A stretch of DNA of 64,000 nt, from contig NZ_CANLGU010000001.1 in NCBI RefSeq assembly GCF_947490405.1, positions 248,001-312,000 of the forward strand, in the 5' to 3' direction. The notes below the pieces were generated by a model. It did no database searches, was not told the DNA's origin, and worked only from the letters and a program-made list of their open reading frames with translations. Numbering within the stretch: the stretch's first letter is position 1; every line of letters starts with the position of its first letter. The translations under genes were made by a program, and so were the position numbers. Source of the DNA: an uncultured Algibacter sp. GTDB lineage: Bacteria; Bacteroidota; Bacteroidia; Flavobacteriales; Flavobacteriaceae. This document shows, piece by piece, positions 37,938 through 46,765 of this stretch.

Positions 37938-40343
37938 TTAATCAATATTTAAGTAAGTTCCTTTAAAATTTTGGTTAAGAACCATAACTTGTAGTTGTTT
38001 ATTTTCAGAAAACTTTTTCACTTCAATTGATGCTTGCCCATTCGCCATTTCTATTATCTCACTCCCCGTTGGTGTACCTTGACTTATCAAAGCTTGTCCA
38101 CCATTTAAGCATTGAAAGTAAACACGTGCTTCATAATCTAAACATCGTAATCCCTTATCGTCAATTGCTGTGGCTGTAATTAAATAATTGTTATTCTCTA
38201 ATTTTTTATAATTCAATTTAATATCTCTTGCTTTACCATTTTTTGTAAACCTATAGTTCACCTTCAACTCATCTTTTACTTTACTCCCATCTTTAGCAAT
38301 CCCAATAGAAGTTAAAACATTTTCCCCTTGCTGGAAATTCAAACTCCAATTCAATCCAGCTGCTGGAAAATCTTTAGTATTTCTTTTTTTAACACCTAGG
38401 CTCTTTCCATTTAAAAGAAGCTCAACTTCAGGACAATTACTATAAACACTTACATCTCTGGGTTTTTCTTTAGGACCTTGTCGATCTGTCCAAGTATGTG
38501 ATTCAATGTAAGTAAATGGTTCATCACTCCAGTAACTTTTAAATACATAAAATGCATCTTTGGGTTTCCCAGTTCTATCTACTAGTCCTTTTTGATTCAT
38601 GTAAGGGATGGCATTTTCAGGACGTAAAGGTGTACCAAAATCTTTAAATGCCCATTGTACGTTTCCTACAAAAGTGGAATCATTCTCAGAAATGCGTAAG
38701 TGCCAATCAAATAAATCTACAATGTAGTTCTCACTCCAATCTCCTATTTGAGCAATATTAGCAACGTCAGTTTGAACTATAGCTTCTTCCCATCCATCAG
38801 ATTGAATTTTACCTTCTCCTGTTATTGGGTTTTCGGTATGTCTTCCTACATGACTGGAACCACCATATTCCGCATGTAAAAAATGTGGGTATTCTGCTTT
38901 ATATTGATCTATCGCTTTTTGATAACTCTTATAACTCCCTGAATACCATCCAGACCATATGGATGGTGAAAACACATCAACAATATCTGCACCTTCATAA
39001 TACTTTCTTATCGCTGTTTTTCTAGAGGGATCTAGTTCGTGAGCATAATCATTTAATTCTTTTAAAAACTCATTTATTTTGGTTCTATCATCACCATTTT
39101 CAAAATCTGGCAACCAATAAATTTCATTACCTAAAGACCATAAAATAATGCTAGGATGGTTAAAGTTTTGAGTTATAATCTCTTTCAACATATTTTTAGT
39201 ATTGGCTTTCCAGGTATTGTTACCTAAACCGCCTCGACACCATGGTAATTCATCCCACACTAAAAGTCCTAACTCATCACATGCTTTATAAACTTCTGGG
39301 TCTTGTGGATAATGTGCTAAACGCACAAAATTTGCCCCCATCCCTTTTATAAGTTCCATATCAGCTCTATGCTGTATGTTAGACATTGCTGCGCCTACAC
39401 CAGCATGCTCTTCGTGCCTATGAGTTCCTCTAAGCAGTAAACGCTCACCATTTAAGTAAAAAGCTCCATGATCTTTAAACTCAAACCATCTAAATCCCAT
39501 TTTTTTTGACAGTTTATCTATTAGAACCTCATTATCAACTAATTCTAAATCAAGGGTGTACAGATTTGGATCTGATGTGTGCCAAAGTTGAGGATTTTTA
39601 ATATTCGTGAATATAATTTTTGATGTATTATTAACAATATTGAATTTTGAAGTAGTAACCACTTCTCCTTTTGGGCTTAATAGTGAAGCTTTAATTTTTA
39701 AGTCTTTACTTCCATCTAGATTATTTACAACGACTTTAGCTTGAAGTTGTGCATTTTCCTTTGATACTTGCGGTGTTGTAATTTGTAAATTAGATAAATT
39801 TTGGAATGGCATTGATTCTAACCAAACATCTCTAGTGATACCTCCAAAAATGAAAAAATCACTTTTTTGAGATGGTATTACTTCTGGATTATAACTATTA
39901 TCAACCCTAACCAATATTTCATTTTTTCCATTTGAAATAACATCAGTAATGTCAACTCTAAAACCTAAATATCCCCCTGTATGAGCTCCAACCTTTTTCT
40001 TATTTACATAGACTTCACTTTCAATATTTACTCCTTCAAAATACAGTACATATTTTTGATTTTTAAAAATTGCTTTTATATTAATTTCCTTTTTATACCA
40101 ACTTGCACTTCTTCTGTATCCTGGTGTAACGTCTGTAGCATCTAATGCATTCCAAGTATGTGGTAAATTAACACTTACCCAACCACTTTGTGACAAAGCA
40201 TCATCAACTGAACTTGTATTATCTTCTAGATAAGCCCAATTTTCATTAATGCTTATTTGAGTTCTCTCTAGGTTAATATCTGCATTTGTATTGCAGGAAA
40301 TAAAAATTAAACTTACCCATACAAGGCATATCATTTTATGCAT
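37938..40343 (-). CDS. GH2 family glycoside hydrolase, lipoprotein
   Basis: An 801-residue lipoprotein (LIFISCNTN, Cys17). Sugar-binding domain about 25-185, Ig-like domain about 190-290, TIM barrel about 295-600 with LWSLGNEI near 405 (acid/base) and LHAEYGG near 491 (nucleophile), then beta domains of the DUF4982 kind (DVSVYSNCPEVELLLNGKSLG). GH2 enzymes remove beta-linked galactose, glucuronate or related residues. Its place after GH88 suggests that it trims the next sugar exposed by that enzyme. The 98-bp gap from GH88 may hold a weak promoter, but co-transcription is likely. It shares family but little sequence with the GH2 at the left edge. Confidence 0.92.
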   Translation of the reverse strand: MHKMICLVWVSLIFISCNTNADINLERTQISINENWAYLEDNTSSVDDALSQSGWVSVNLPHTWNALDATDVTPGYRRSASWYKKEINIKAIFKNQKYVLYFEGVNIESEVYVNKKKVGAHTGGYLGFRVDITDVISNGKNEILVRVDNSYNPEVIPSQKSDFFIFGGITRDVWLESMPFQNLSNLQITTPQVSKENAQLQAKVVVNNLDGSKDLKIKASLLSPKGEVVTTSKFNIVNNTSKIIFTNIKNPQLWHTSDPNLYTLDLELVDNEVLIDKLSKKMGFRWFEFKDHGAFYLNGERLLLRGTHRHEEHAGVGAAMSNIQHRADMELIKGMGANFVRLAHYPQDPEVYKACDELGLLVWDELPWCRGGLGNNTWKANTKNMLKEIITQNFNHPSIILWSLGNEIYWLPDFENGDDRTKINEFLKELNDYAHELDPSRKTAIRKYYEGADIVDVFSPSIWSGWYSGSYKSYQKAIDQYKAEYPHFLHAEYGGSSHVGRHTENPITGEGKIQSDGWEEAIVQTDVANIAQIGDWSENYIVDLFDWHLRISENDSTFVGNVQWAFKDFGTPLRPENAIPYMNQKGLVDRTGKPKDAFYVFKSYWSDEPFTYIESHTWTDRQGPKEKPRDVSVYSNCPEVELLLNGKSLGVKKRNTKDFPAAGLNWSLNFQQGENVLTSIGIAKDGSKVKDELKVNYRFTKNGKARDIKLNYKKLENNNYLITATAIDDKGLRCLDYEARVYFQCLNGGQALISQGTPTGSEIIEMANGQASIEVKKFSENKQLQVMVLNQNFKGTYLNID

Positions 40344-40441
40344 AAACTTCGGTACTTTATAGAAATAAAAAACTCTGAGCTATTATTACTTTAAAGATAT
40401 AATAGACAACAGAAAGTATTTTCTTTTATATTTTAAATTGA

Positions 40442-41632
40442 TTAATTAGTATTTAAACTCTGCAACCTTAAGAGTGTTTGTAAGAAGTAATAATCACCGT
40501 ATACGATAGGCTCATCCATTTCATCGCGCTTGGACCAATCGCCAAAACTATGGTTCAAAACAAAAGGTGCTTCTATACTTTCTGGTAATATATAGTTTTT
40601 ATTTTTTATACTATACACTACTTTTTTACTGTAATTTATATATGCTTCATTTTTTGTATACTTATATAACTCAACTAAACCAGAAGCTACAATTGCTCCG
40701 GCTGATACATCTCGAGAAATGTTGGGAATATCTGGATGACTAAAATCCCAATAAGGGATACCATCTTCAGGTAAATTTTTATGATTAATAAAGTAATTGG
40801 CTGTTGCTATTGCTCTATCTAAATATGCTTTATCTTTTGTATACCTATACACCATGGTGTAACCGTTTATTGCCCAACCTTGTCCTCTTGCCCAAGCTGA
40901 ATCATCACTTATGCCCTGATGTGTTACACGGCCTCTAACCTGTCCTGAAATAGTATCATAATCCAATACGTGCCAAGTGCTGCCATCTGGTCTAAAATGA
41001 TTTTTCAAAGTAGTATTAGCATGATTCACTGCTATGTTATGATAGGTACTATCTCCAGAAATTTTAGTAGCCTCAAACAGTAACTCCAAATTCATCATAT
41101 TATCAATAATGACTGGAAACTGCCATTTATCCTTATTAAAATCCCAAGAACGAATACTTTTAATATGAGGATTATACCTTGTAATTAATGTATTAGCACT
41201 TGTTATAATAATATCTTTGTATGTTTGGTTATCTCCCTCTATATCAAGTCCATTACCAAAACTACAAAAGACCTTGAAGCCCATATCATGAGTTTTTCCA
41301 TTAAACTTTTCTTTTTCTATAAAAGCAGTCCATTGTTTAGCGCGTTGCTTAAAAGCTTTATTCCCTGTTAGCTTATAGATTTGCCATAGGTTACCAGCAA
41401 AAAAACCACTTGTCCAATCTTTAGAAGGGACTTTTTTTATTTGTTTCTTTTCTAGGGAATAACTTCTTGGGAAGGCTGTAGAATCTATGTTATAGCTTAG
41501 GAGCTTATTGTATCTCTCGTTCAATAAAGTTTCAATATTTTTTTCACTATCTACTACTTTATTTTTATCCTCAGATTTACATGAAATACACGTAAATCCA
41601 AGGATAATAAATAAAAAACTAACTCTAAACAT
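40442..41632 (-). CDS. GH88 unsaturated glucuronyl hydrolase, lipoprotein
   Basis: 396 residues from the ATG at 41632 (MFRVSFLFIILGFTCISC); the frame begins three codons earlier with a TTG. It has the (alpha/alpha)6-barrel layout of GH88: DWTSGFFAGNLW, SFGNGLDIEGDN, FPVIIDNMMNLELL (catalytic-type Asp), DDSAWARGQGWAINGY and GDYYFLQTLLRL at the end. The enzyme hydrates the 4,5-unsaturated glucuronyl end left by a lyase. Together with GH105 at 3722 it gives the locus two such activities, probably for different neighbouring residues or sulfation. It lies 20 bp after SusD no. 3. Confidence 0.9.
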   Translation of the reverse strand: MFRVSFLFIILGFTCISCKSEDKNKVVDSEKNIETLLNERYNKLLSYNIDSTAFPRSYSLEKKQIKKVPSKDWTSGFFAGNLWQIYKLTGNKAFKQRAKQWTAFIEKEKFNGKTHDMGFKVFCSFGNGLDIEGDNQTYKDIIITSANTLITRYNPHIKSIRSWDFNKDKWQFPVIIDNMMNLELLFEATKISGDSTYHNIAVNHANTTLKNHFRPDGSTWHVLDYDTISGQVRGRVTHQGISDDSAWARGQGWAINGYTMVYRYTKDKAYLDRAIATANYFINHKNLPEDGIPYWDFSHPDIPNISRDVSAGAIVASGLVELYKYTKNEAYINYSKKVVYSIKNKNYILPESIEAPFVLNHSFGDWSKRDEMDEPIVYGDYYFLQTLLRLQSLNTN

Positions 41633-41652
41633 AAAAAACAATGCTTATTATA

Positions 41653-43215
41653 TTAGTATCCAGGGTTTTGCGGCTCTAAGTTAGGGTTTCTTGCAAGCTC
41701 ATCTGCAGGTAGAGGAAATAAATAATCTTGATTAGGATCAAAATTTGGCTTTTCTCCTTCTAAACCAGATGCATTAAATACTTCAGCTCCCATTCTTCTT
41801 CTAGCTATGTCATACCATCTTTTGAATTCAAAAGCAAGTTCCCATTTACGTTCTTCTAAAACCATATCTCTAAAATCATCTTGTGATAATCCTGAAACAT
41901 CTTCAGGAAAAAGTCCAGAAGTAACACCATTACTATTTCTTGCTCTTGCTCTTACTCTATTTACATACCCTTCTGCTTCTGATGAACCAGGAGATGTCTC
42001 ATTTAAAGCTTCTGCTGCAATTAGTAATACTTCGGCATAACGCATCATCATGTAGTTGGTTTCTGAACCTCTACCATTCCCTGTAGCGAAATTCCCAATA
42101 GATCTTGTGTATTTTGCAATATGAGGTCTATTTACTCCTCTTCCTCTTCCACTTTCTTTGAAGACAGTAAAATCTCTTAATTCCTCTGTTACCACTTCAG
42201 TTACTGGATCTGTAATTCTAAAAACACCTGTAGTATCTAAACTAACAGCTTTTCTATAATCACGTCCATCCCATCTGTTATATACTTCTAAAGAAGGAAC
42301 ACCTACAGACCATCCACCTCCAAGACCATACTGTTGATCATCTCTAAGACCTGTTAAAGCTGCTTGGTAGTCTCTACCATCATCTCCATTACTGGCTCCT
42401 ATAAAATCTAAAACAAATATTGGTTCTTGTGAACTATCGCTTTTCGTAGCATCAAATAAATCTTGAAAATCTGCCTCTAATCCTAACTCATAAACACCTT
42501 CGTTATCAATAACACCTTTAGCCTCTGCATAAGCATTTGGATAATCTCCTAAGGTTAAATGAACTAAAGCTAAATAAGAATGAGCAGCAGATTTTGCGGG
42601 AATAGATCTTGCAGCTTGTGTATCTGGTAACCAAGTTTTTGCAAACTCTAAATCAGCAATAATATTGGCATACACCTCTGATGCAGGAGTTTTACTTATA
42701 GAACCTGCAACATCTACATCTGTAACCACATCGCTTATATAAGGAATATCTCCAAATTGTCTTACCAAATGAAAATACGCAAATGCTCTTGCAAAATAAG
42801 CCTGAGCTACAATAGGGTTTTTAATACTTTCATTAGCGTCTACCAATTCAGCCCCTGCAATGGCTTGATTAGCTGCAGCAATCATTTGGTAAACTCTTAG
42901 CCAATATCCATCAATCATCCCATTATCATTTGGCACATTGAAAATATCATGTTCAATTCTTCTAGTTGATGTTGTAGGATCACCTATAGCAACCATATCG
43001 CCTCTTAACAATAAAGTTAGTGACATCTTTCTGCCCCAAAAATCTTCATGTGTCATGTGGCCAAATGCGGCATTTGCAGCTGTCTGAATATCTTTTGGGG
43101 TATTAAAGAATCCGTCGGGAGATAATAATCCTATTGGTTCTTCCTCTAAATCTGAGCACCCTACTATTATTGACATACTAGCCAATAAGAATAAAAATTT
43201 ATACAATGTTTTCAT
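41653..43215 (-). CDS. SusD-like surface glycan-binding lipoprotein (no. 3)
   Basis: 520 residues, lipobox SIIVGC (Cys20), then SDLEEEPIGLLSPDGFF. The helical TPR core and the C-terminal pattern RKWELAFEFKRWYDIARR and FPLPADELARNPNLEPQNPG are typical. It pairs with SusC no. 3 encoded 15 bp upstream. The EEE after the lipid-modified Cys is compatible with surface export. Confidence 0.95.
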   Translation of the reverse strand: MKTLYKFLFLLASMSIIVGCSDLEEEPIGLLSPDGFFNTPKDIQTAANAAFGHMTHEDFWGRKMSLTLLLRGDMVAIGDPTTSTRRIEHDIFNVPNDNGMIDGYWLRVYQMIAAANQAIAGAELVDANESIKNPIVAQAYFARAFAYFHLVRQFGDIPYISDVVTDVDVAGSISKTPASEVYANIIADLEFAKTWLPDTQAARSIPAKSAAHSYLALVHLTLGDYPNAYAEAKGVIDNEGVYELGLEADFQDLFDATKSDSSQEPIFVLDFIGASNGDDGRDYQAALTGLRDDQQYGLGGGWSVGVPSLEVYNRWDGRDYRKAVSLDTTGVFRITDPVTEVVTEELRDFTVFKESGRGRGVNRPHIAKYTRSIGNFATGNGRGSETNYMMMRYAEVLLIAAEALNETSPGSSEAEGYVNRVRARARNSNGVTSGLFPEDVSGLSQDDFRDMVLEERKWELAFEFKRWYDIARRRMGAEVFNASGLEGEKPNFDPNQDYLFPLPADELARNPNLEPQNPGY

Positions 43216-43230
43216 AATCTTTTTTTTTAT

Positions 43231-46200
43231 TTAGAAACTTAAATTTACACTAAAATTAACAGATTTTAAAGTTGGGTAATTACCAAAATCAAATCCATTC
43301 GTTGTATTACTAGCAGAACTATCTTGACCTACTACACCAAAGCTCACTTCAGGATCTAAACCAGAATAGCTAGTAAAGGTTAATAAGTTTTGAGCACTAA
43401 TAGCAAACCTCATACTACTTATCCCTAATTTATCAATTACCTCAGAAGGAAAATTATAACCTAATGCTATATTTTTTAATCTTAAGTAACTACCATCTTC
43501 AACAAAACGAGATGAAATTTGTTTCCCTCTAAGTGTTGCACGAGGTATATTAGTATCCGTATTAGTAGGTGTCCAAGCATTTAACACATCTGTAGTGGCG
43601 TTTGAATCTCCATTAAACAATTGTACAGCTGTTAAATTCATGATATCCCCTCCTTGAGAACCTTGAAAAAAGATATTTAAATCAAAATTTTTGTACGTAA
43701 AGTTATTTGTGATACCATAAGTAAAATCTGGATTAGGATCACCTATAATTTGTTGATCATCAGTGGTAATATCTCCACTATTATCAAGATCAGCAAACAA
43801 TTGATCTCCTGCTTGCGCGTTTGGAAGTAAAGCTGTTCCTGCTGGTAAATCTCCTCCTTGATATACTCCTTTATAGTCATATCCCCAAAAAACACCTACT
43901 GCTTCGCCTTCTCTTAAGATATGTGTACGAGGTATGTTAAAATAGCCCGGAGAAGCATCTTGGAAAATATCATTACCATTAAGTAAAGTTATAAATTCAT
44001 TTTTATTAGTTGCCCAATTAAAATCTGTTGTCCAAGTGAAGTTTTCGTTACTTATATTCCTAGTATTCAAGTTAATCTCAAAACCTTTATTATTTACTTC
44101 ACCAACATTTCTTAAACTAGCTGCGGTTAAAAAACCTAAAAATTGTGGCTGACTAGTATCTTCAATAATTAAATCTTTAGTATCAATATTATAATAATCT
44201 AATGATAGTGATACTTTGTTATTGAACAAACCTAAATCTAAACCTATGTTTGTTTGATAAGATGATTCCCATTTCAAATTAGGATTTGCAACTTGACCTG
44301 GAGAAACATTTATTACAGTACTTCCATTTATTGGAGTGAAAACTGAGCCAAAACGTGCTAATGATTGGTAAGCCGCAATAGCCTGATTACCTGTAACACC
44401 ATAACTAGCTCTCAACTTTAAGTTTGAAATTTTGTCATGATCTTTTAAGAAATTTTCATTTGATAATTTCCACCCAATTGCTCCTGATGGGAAAATTGCA
44501 TATTTTTCATTTTCAGCAAAATTTGATGCTCCGTCACGTCTCACTGTAGCTGTTAATAAGAATCTATCGTCAAAATCATAATTTAATCTTCCAAATTGAG
44601 ACTGAATCTCAGTTTCTGAAAAAGACGATGTAGGTATTAATTGTACCGCACCAGACTGTAAATTAAAAAATGAGAAAGAATCTGAAGTAAAGCCTGTTGC
44701 TCCAGCTGAAAATCTTTCAGTAGCTGTTTTTTGATATGAGTACCCTGCTAATGCTGTAAGCTTGCCTTTACCAATTTCTTTGGTATATGTTAAATAGTTC
44801 TCACTTAAAATTGTTGTTCTCTTATAGTTTTCTATTGTTGCTCTTCCTCCCGTACCATCTCCAGCTGTAATTACTAACGTAGATGGCCTAAACACACCAG
44901 CTGTACCGTTTTCAGTACTATAACCAAAGGTTGTTTTAAAATCTAAACCATCTATTATATCATAATTAGCGTATAAATTAGCTCTATAATTATCAACTTT
45001 AGTTTCATTTACACCTTCTGTAGCTACTGCAAAAGGATTATCAACATTATCCCCTACAGAGTTAATTGTATTTATTTCATTTGCGTCTTGTATAGGTTGA
45101 TCTGGTGCAAATCTGAAAGTTAGAGAAACAACATCATCTCCACCTCCATTGGCCGTTTCACCTGTTGATTGTGTTGGCACACCATCTTTATTACCTCGAC
45201 TACCAAACAAATTAACACCCAATTTTAATTTATCAGTCACCTGAGCTTCAAGATTAGACAAAAAAGTTAATCGTTCAAATTCTGAATTAATAATTACACC
45301 ATCTTGCTTAAAATAATTTGCTGAGGCATAAAAATTGACCTTATCCGTACCACCTGAGAATGAAAACTGATGGTTTTGAGTACTACCTGTTCTATATAAA
45401 AGATCTTGCCAATCAGTATTTGCAGATCCCTGAGGGTATGTAGCGTTAGGATTGAAAGGGTCAGAGGTATTTACCGCTATAGTAGTTTGATATGCAGCAA
45501 ATTGATCTGCATTCAATAAGTCTAGTTCATTTGACGTATTTTGCACAGAATAGTTAGTATTAAGTTCAACTTTTAATGCACCACTTCTACCTTTTTTTGT
45601 AGTTACCAATACAACACCATTTGATCCTCTAGAACCATATATAGCAGTAGCAGAAGCATCTTTCAAAATTTCCATGGATTGTATATCATTTGGCTGCGGA
45701 AAAGTAGCTCCAACAAAACCATCAACAACTATTAAAGGAGCACTGCTAGCTTCGATAGACGTATTACCCCTAATTCGAATATTTATGGGAGCACCTGGCT
45801 CACCACCATTATTAGATTGAACAACAACACCTGCCGCTCGACCTTGAAGTGCTTGTGCTGCATCTAGCACAGGGAAAGCTGTAAGTTCATCAGACTTTAC
45901 AGAAGACACAGCCCCTGTTAAATCACTTTTCTTTCTTGCACCATATCCTACAACAACAACTTCATCTAAAGCTGCCAAATCCTCCTCTAGAGTTATATCG
46001 AGCCTGTTAGAACTACCCACTTTGGCTTCTTTGCTAGTATAGCCTAAATAGCTAAATACTAGCACTACATCATCACCAGTAACGCTAAGAGAATAATTAC
46101 CATCAAAATCTGTTGATGTACCTATTGAGGTTCCTTTAACTACAACATTAACCCCAGGTAGTGATGCACCATCTGCCTGTGAGGTTACAGTTCCTTGCAC

Positions 46201-46287
46201 GGTTTTTTGTTGTGCACTAACATTTAGTACAAAACACAAACTTAATAACAGCAAGAATGTCTTTTTCAATTGCTTAGTTTTCTTCAT
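43231..46287 (-). CDS. SusC-like TonB-dependent transporter (no. 3)
   Basis: 1018 residues with signal peptide (ending NVSAQ), carboxypeptidase-like domain (KTVQGTVTSQADGASLPGVN), plug with VVVGYGARKKSDLTGAV, and barrel ending SVNFSVNLSF. It heads the operon SusC-SusD-GH88-GH2. The HTCS regulator encoded 478 bp upstream on the same strand is its likely controller. It does not carry the CAGGATA element; its promoter is a consensus -33/-7 type overlapping palindromes at 46411-46438. Confidence 0.96.
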   Translation of the reverse strand: MKKTKQLKKTFLLLLSLCFVLNVSAQQKTVQGTVTSQADGASLPGVNVVVKGTSIGTSTDFDGNYSLSVTGDDVVLVFSYLGYTSKEAKVGSSNRLDITLEEDLAALDEVVVVGYGARKKSDLTGAVSSVKSDELTAFPVLDAAQALQGRAAGVVVQSNNGGEPGAPINIRIRGNTSIEASSAPLIVVDGFVGATFPQPNDIQSMEILKDASATAIYGSRGSNGVVLVTTKKGRSGALKVELNTNYSVQNTSNELDLLNADQFAAYQTTIAVNTSDPFNPNATYPQGSANTDWQDLLYRTGSTQNHQFSFSGGTDKVNFYASANYFKQDGVIINSEFERLTFLSNLEAQVTDKLKLGVNLFGSRGNKDGVPTQSTGETANGGGDDVVSLTFRFAPDQPIQDANEINTINSVGDNVDNPFAVATEGVNETKVDNYRANLYANYDIIDGLDFKTTFGYSTENGTAGVFRPSTLVITAGDGTGGRATIENYKRTTILSENYLTYTKEIGKGKLTALAGYSYQKTATERFSAGATGFTSDSFSFFNLQSGAVQLIPTSSFSETEIQSQFGRLNYDFDDRFLLTATVRRDGASNFAENEKYAIFPSGAIGWKLSNENFLKDHDKISNLKLRASYGVTGNQAIAAYQSLARFGSVFTPINGSTVINVSPGQVANPNLKWESSYQTNIGLDLGLFNNKVSLSLDYYNIDTKDLIIEDTSQPQFLGFLTAASLRNVGEVNNKGFEINLNTRNISNENFTWTTDFNWATNKNEFITLLNGNDIFQDASPGYFNIPRTHILREGEAVGVFWGYDYKGVYQGGDLPAGTALLPNAQAGDQLFADLDNSGDITTDDQQIIGDPNPDFTYGITNNFTYKNFDLNIFFQGSQGGDIMNLTAVQLFNGDSNATTDVLNAWTPTNTDTNIPRATLRGKQISSRFVEDGSYLRLKNIALGYNFPSEVIDKLGISSMRFAISAQNLLTFTSYSGLDPEVSFGVVGQDSSASNTTNGFDFGNYPTLKSVNFSVNLSF

Positions 46288-46410
46288 TAGTTTAATTTTA
46301 AGTTAATCTTAGTTTAAATAGTTATAAGACCGAATACATCTATAGATTAAAGAGAAGGTATTCATGCCTGTATTATTGAATTTTGCTTATTCAGCATTAT
46401 ATTTTTTAAA

Positions 46411-46464
46411 AACTGGTTCACCAGTTTGGTTTACCAAATATACATAAATATTTAAAACATCAAA
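46411..46464 (-). promoter_or_regulatory. Consensus promoter of SusC no. 3 with two tandem palindromes at the start site
   Basis: On the minus strand TTTG (46464-46461), an 18-bp spacer and TATATTTG (46442-46435) form an exact -33/-7 promoter. Immediately at the predicted start lie two palindromes, TTTGGT-TT-ACCAAA (46425-46438) and AACTGGT-TC-ACCAGTT (46411-46426, plus-strand reading). They share a TGGTTYACCA core repeated every 13 bp. They could be an operator, or a hairpin at the 5' end of the mRNA (the minus strand continues with five T). The leader to the ATG is about 140 bases. Confidence 0.6.
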
Positions 46465-46692
46465 ATGAAAGATGAATTTCTTCTAAATTTCTATGCTATA
46501 GATACTTGTTTTTATTATGCTTTTTTAAAAAGATTACTTATTATCATTTTTTTCAATTAGCGTTAACAAGTTAATGTCAAGTGAAATATATAATCATAAG
46601 GCTACATATAACAATTACTAACATTAGGATGATTTCTAAATATTTAGATTTTGATTTGATTTTTTTCATTATCTAAAACTAGAATAATTAGA

Positions 46693-46732
46693 ACTTGTAG
46701 AAGTACAAAATGAGGAGTAAAAAAGTACAAGT
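46693..46732. promoter_or_regulatory. TTGTA/TACAA repeat cluster downstream of the HTCS gene
   Basis: AGTACAA occurs at 46702-46708 and 46724-46730 with a 22-bp period, and ACTTGTA (46693-46699) is the inverted form; ACTTGTA and TACAAGT (46726-46732) also pair. Two-turn spacing of direct repeats is what AraC-type domains commonly bind, so this may be the HTCS site for SusC no. 3. It lies about 230 bp upstream of the mapped -33 box, which is far for activation. The rest of 46465-46765 is AT-rich and featureless. Confidence 0.35.
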
Positions 46733-46765
46733 AACTGAAAATCAATTGTTTATTTCGAATAAAAC

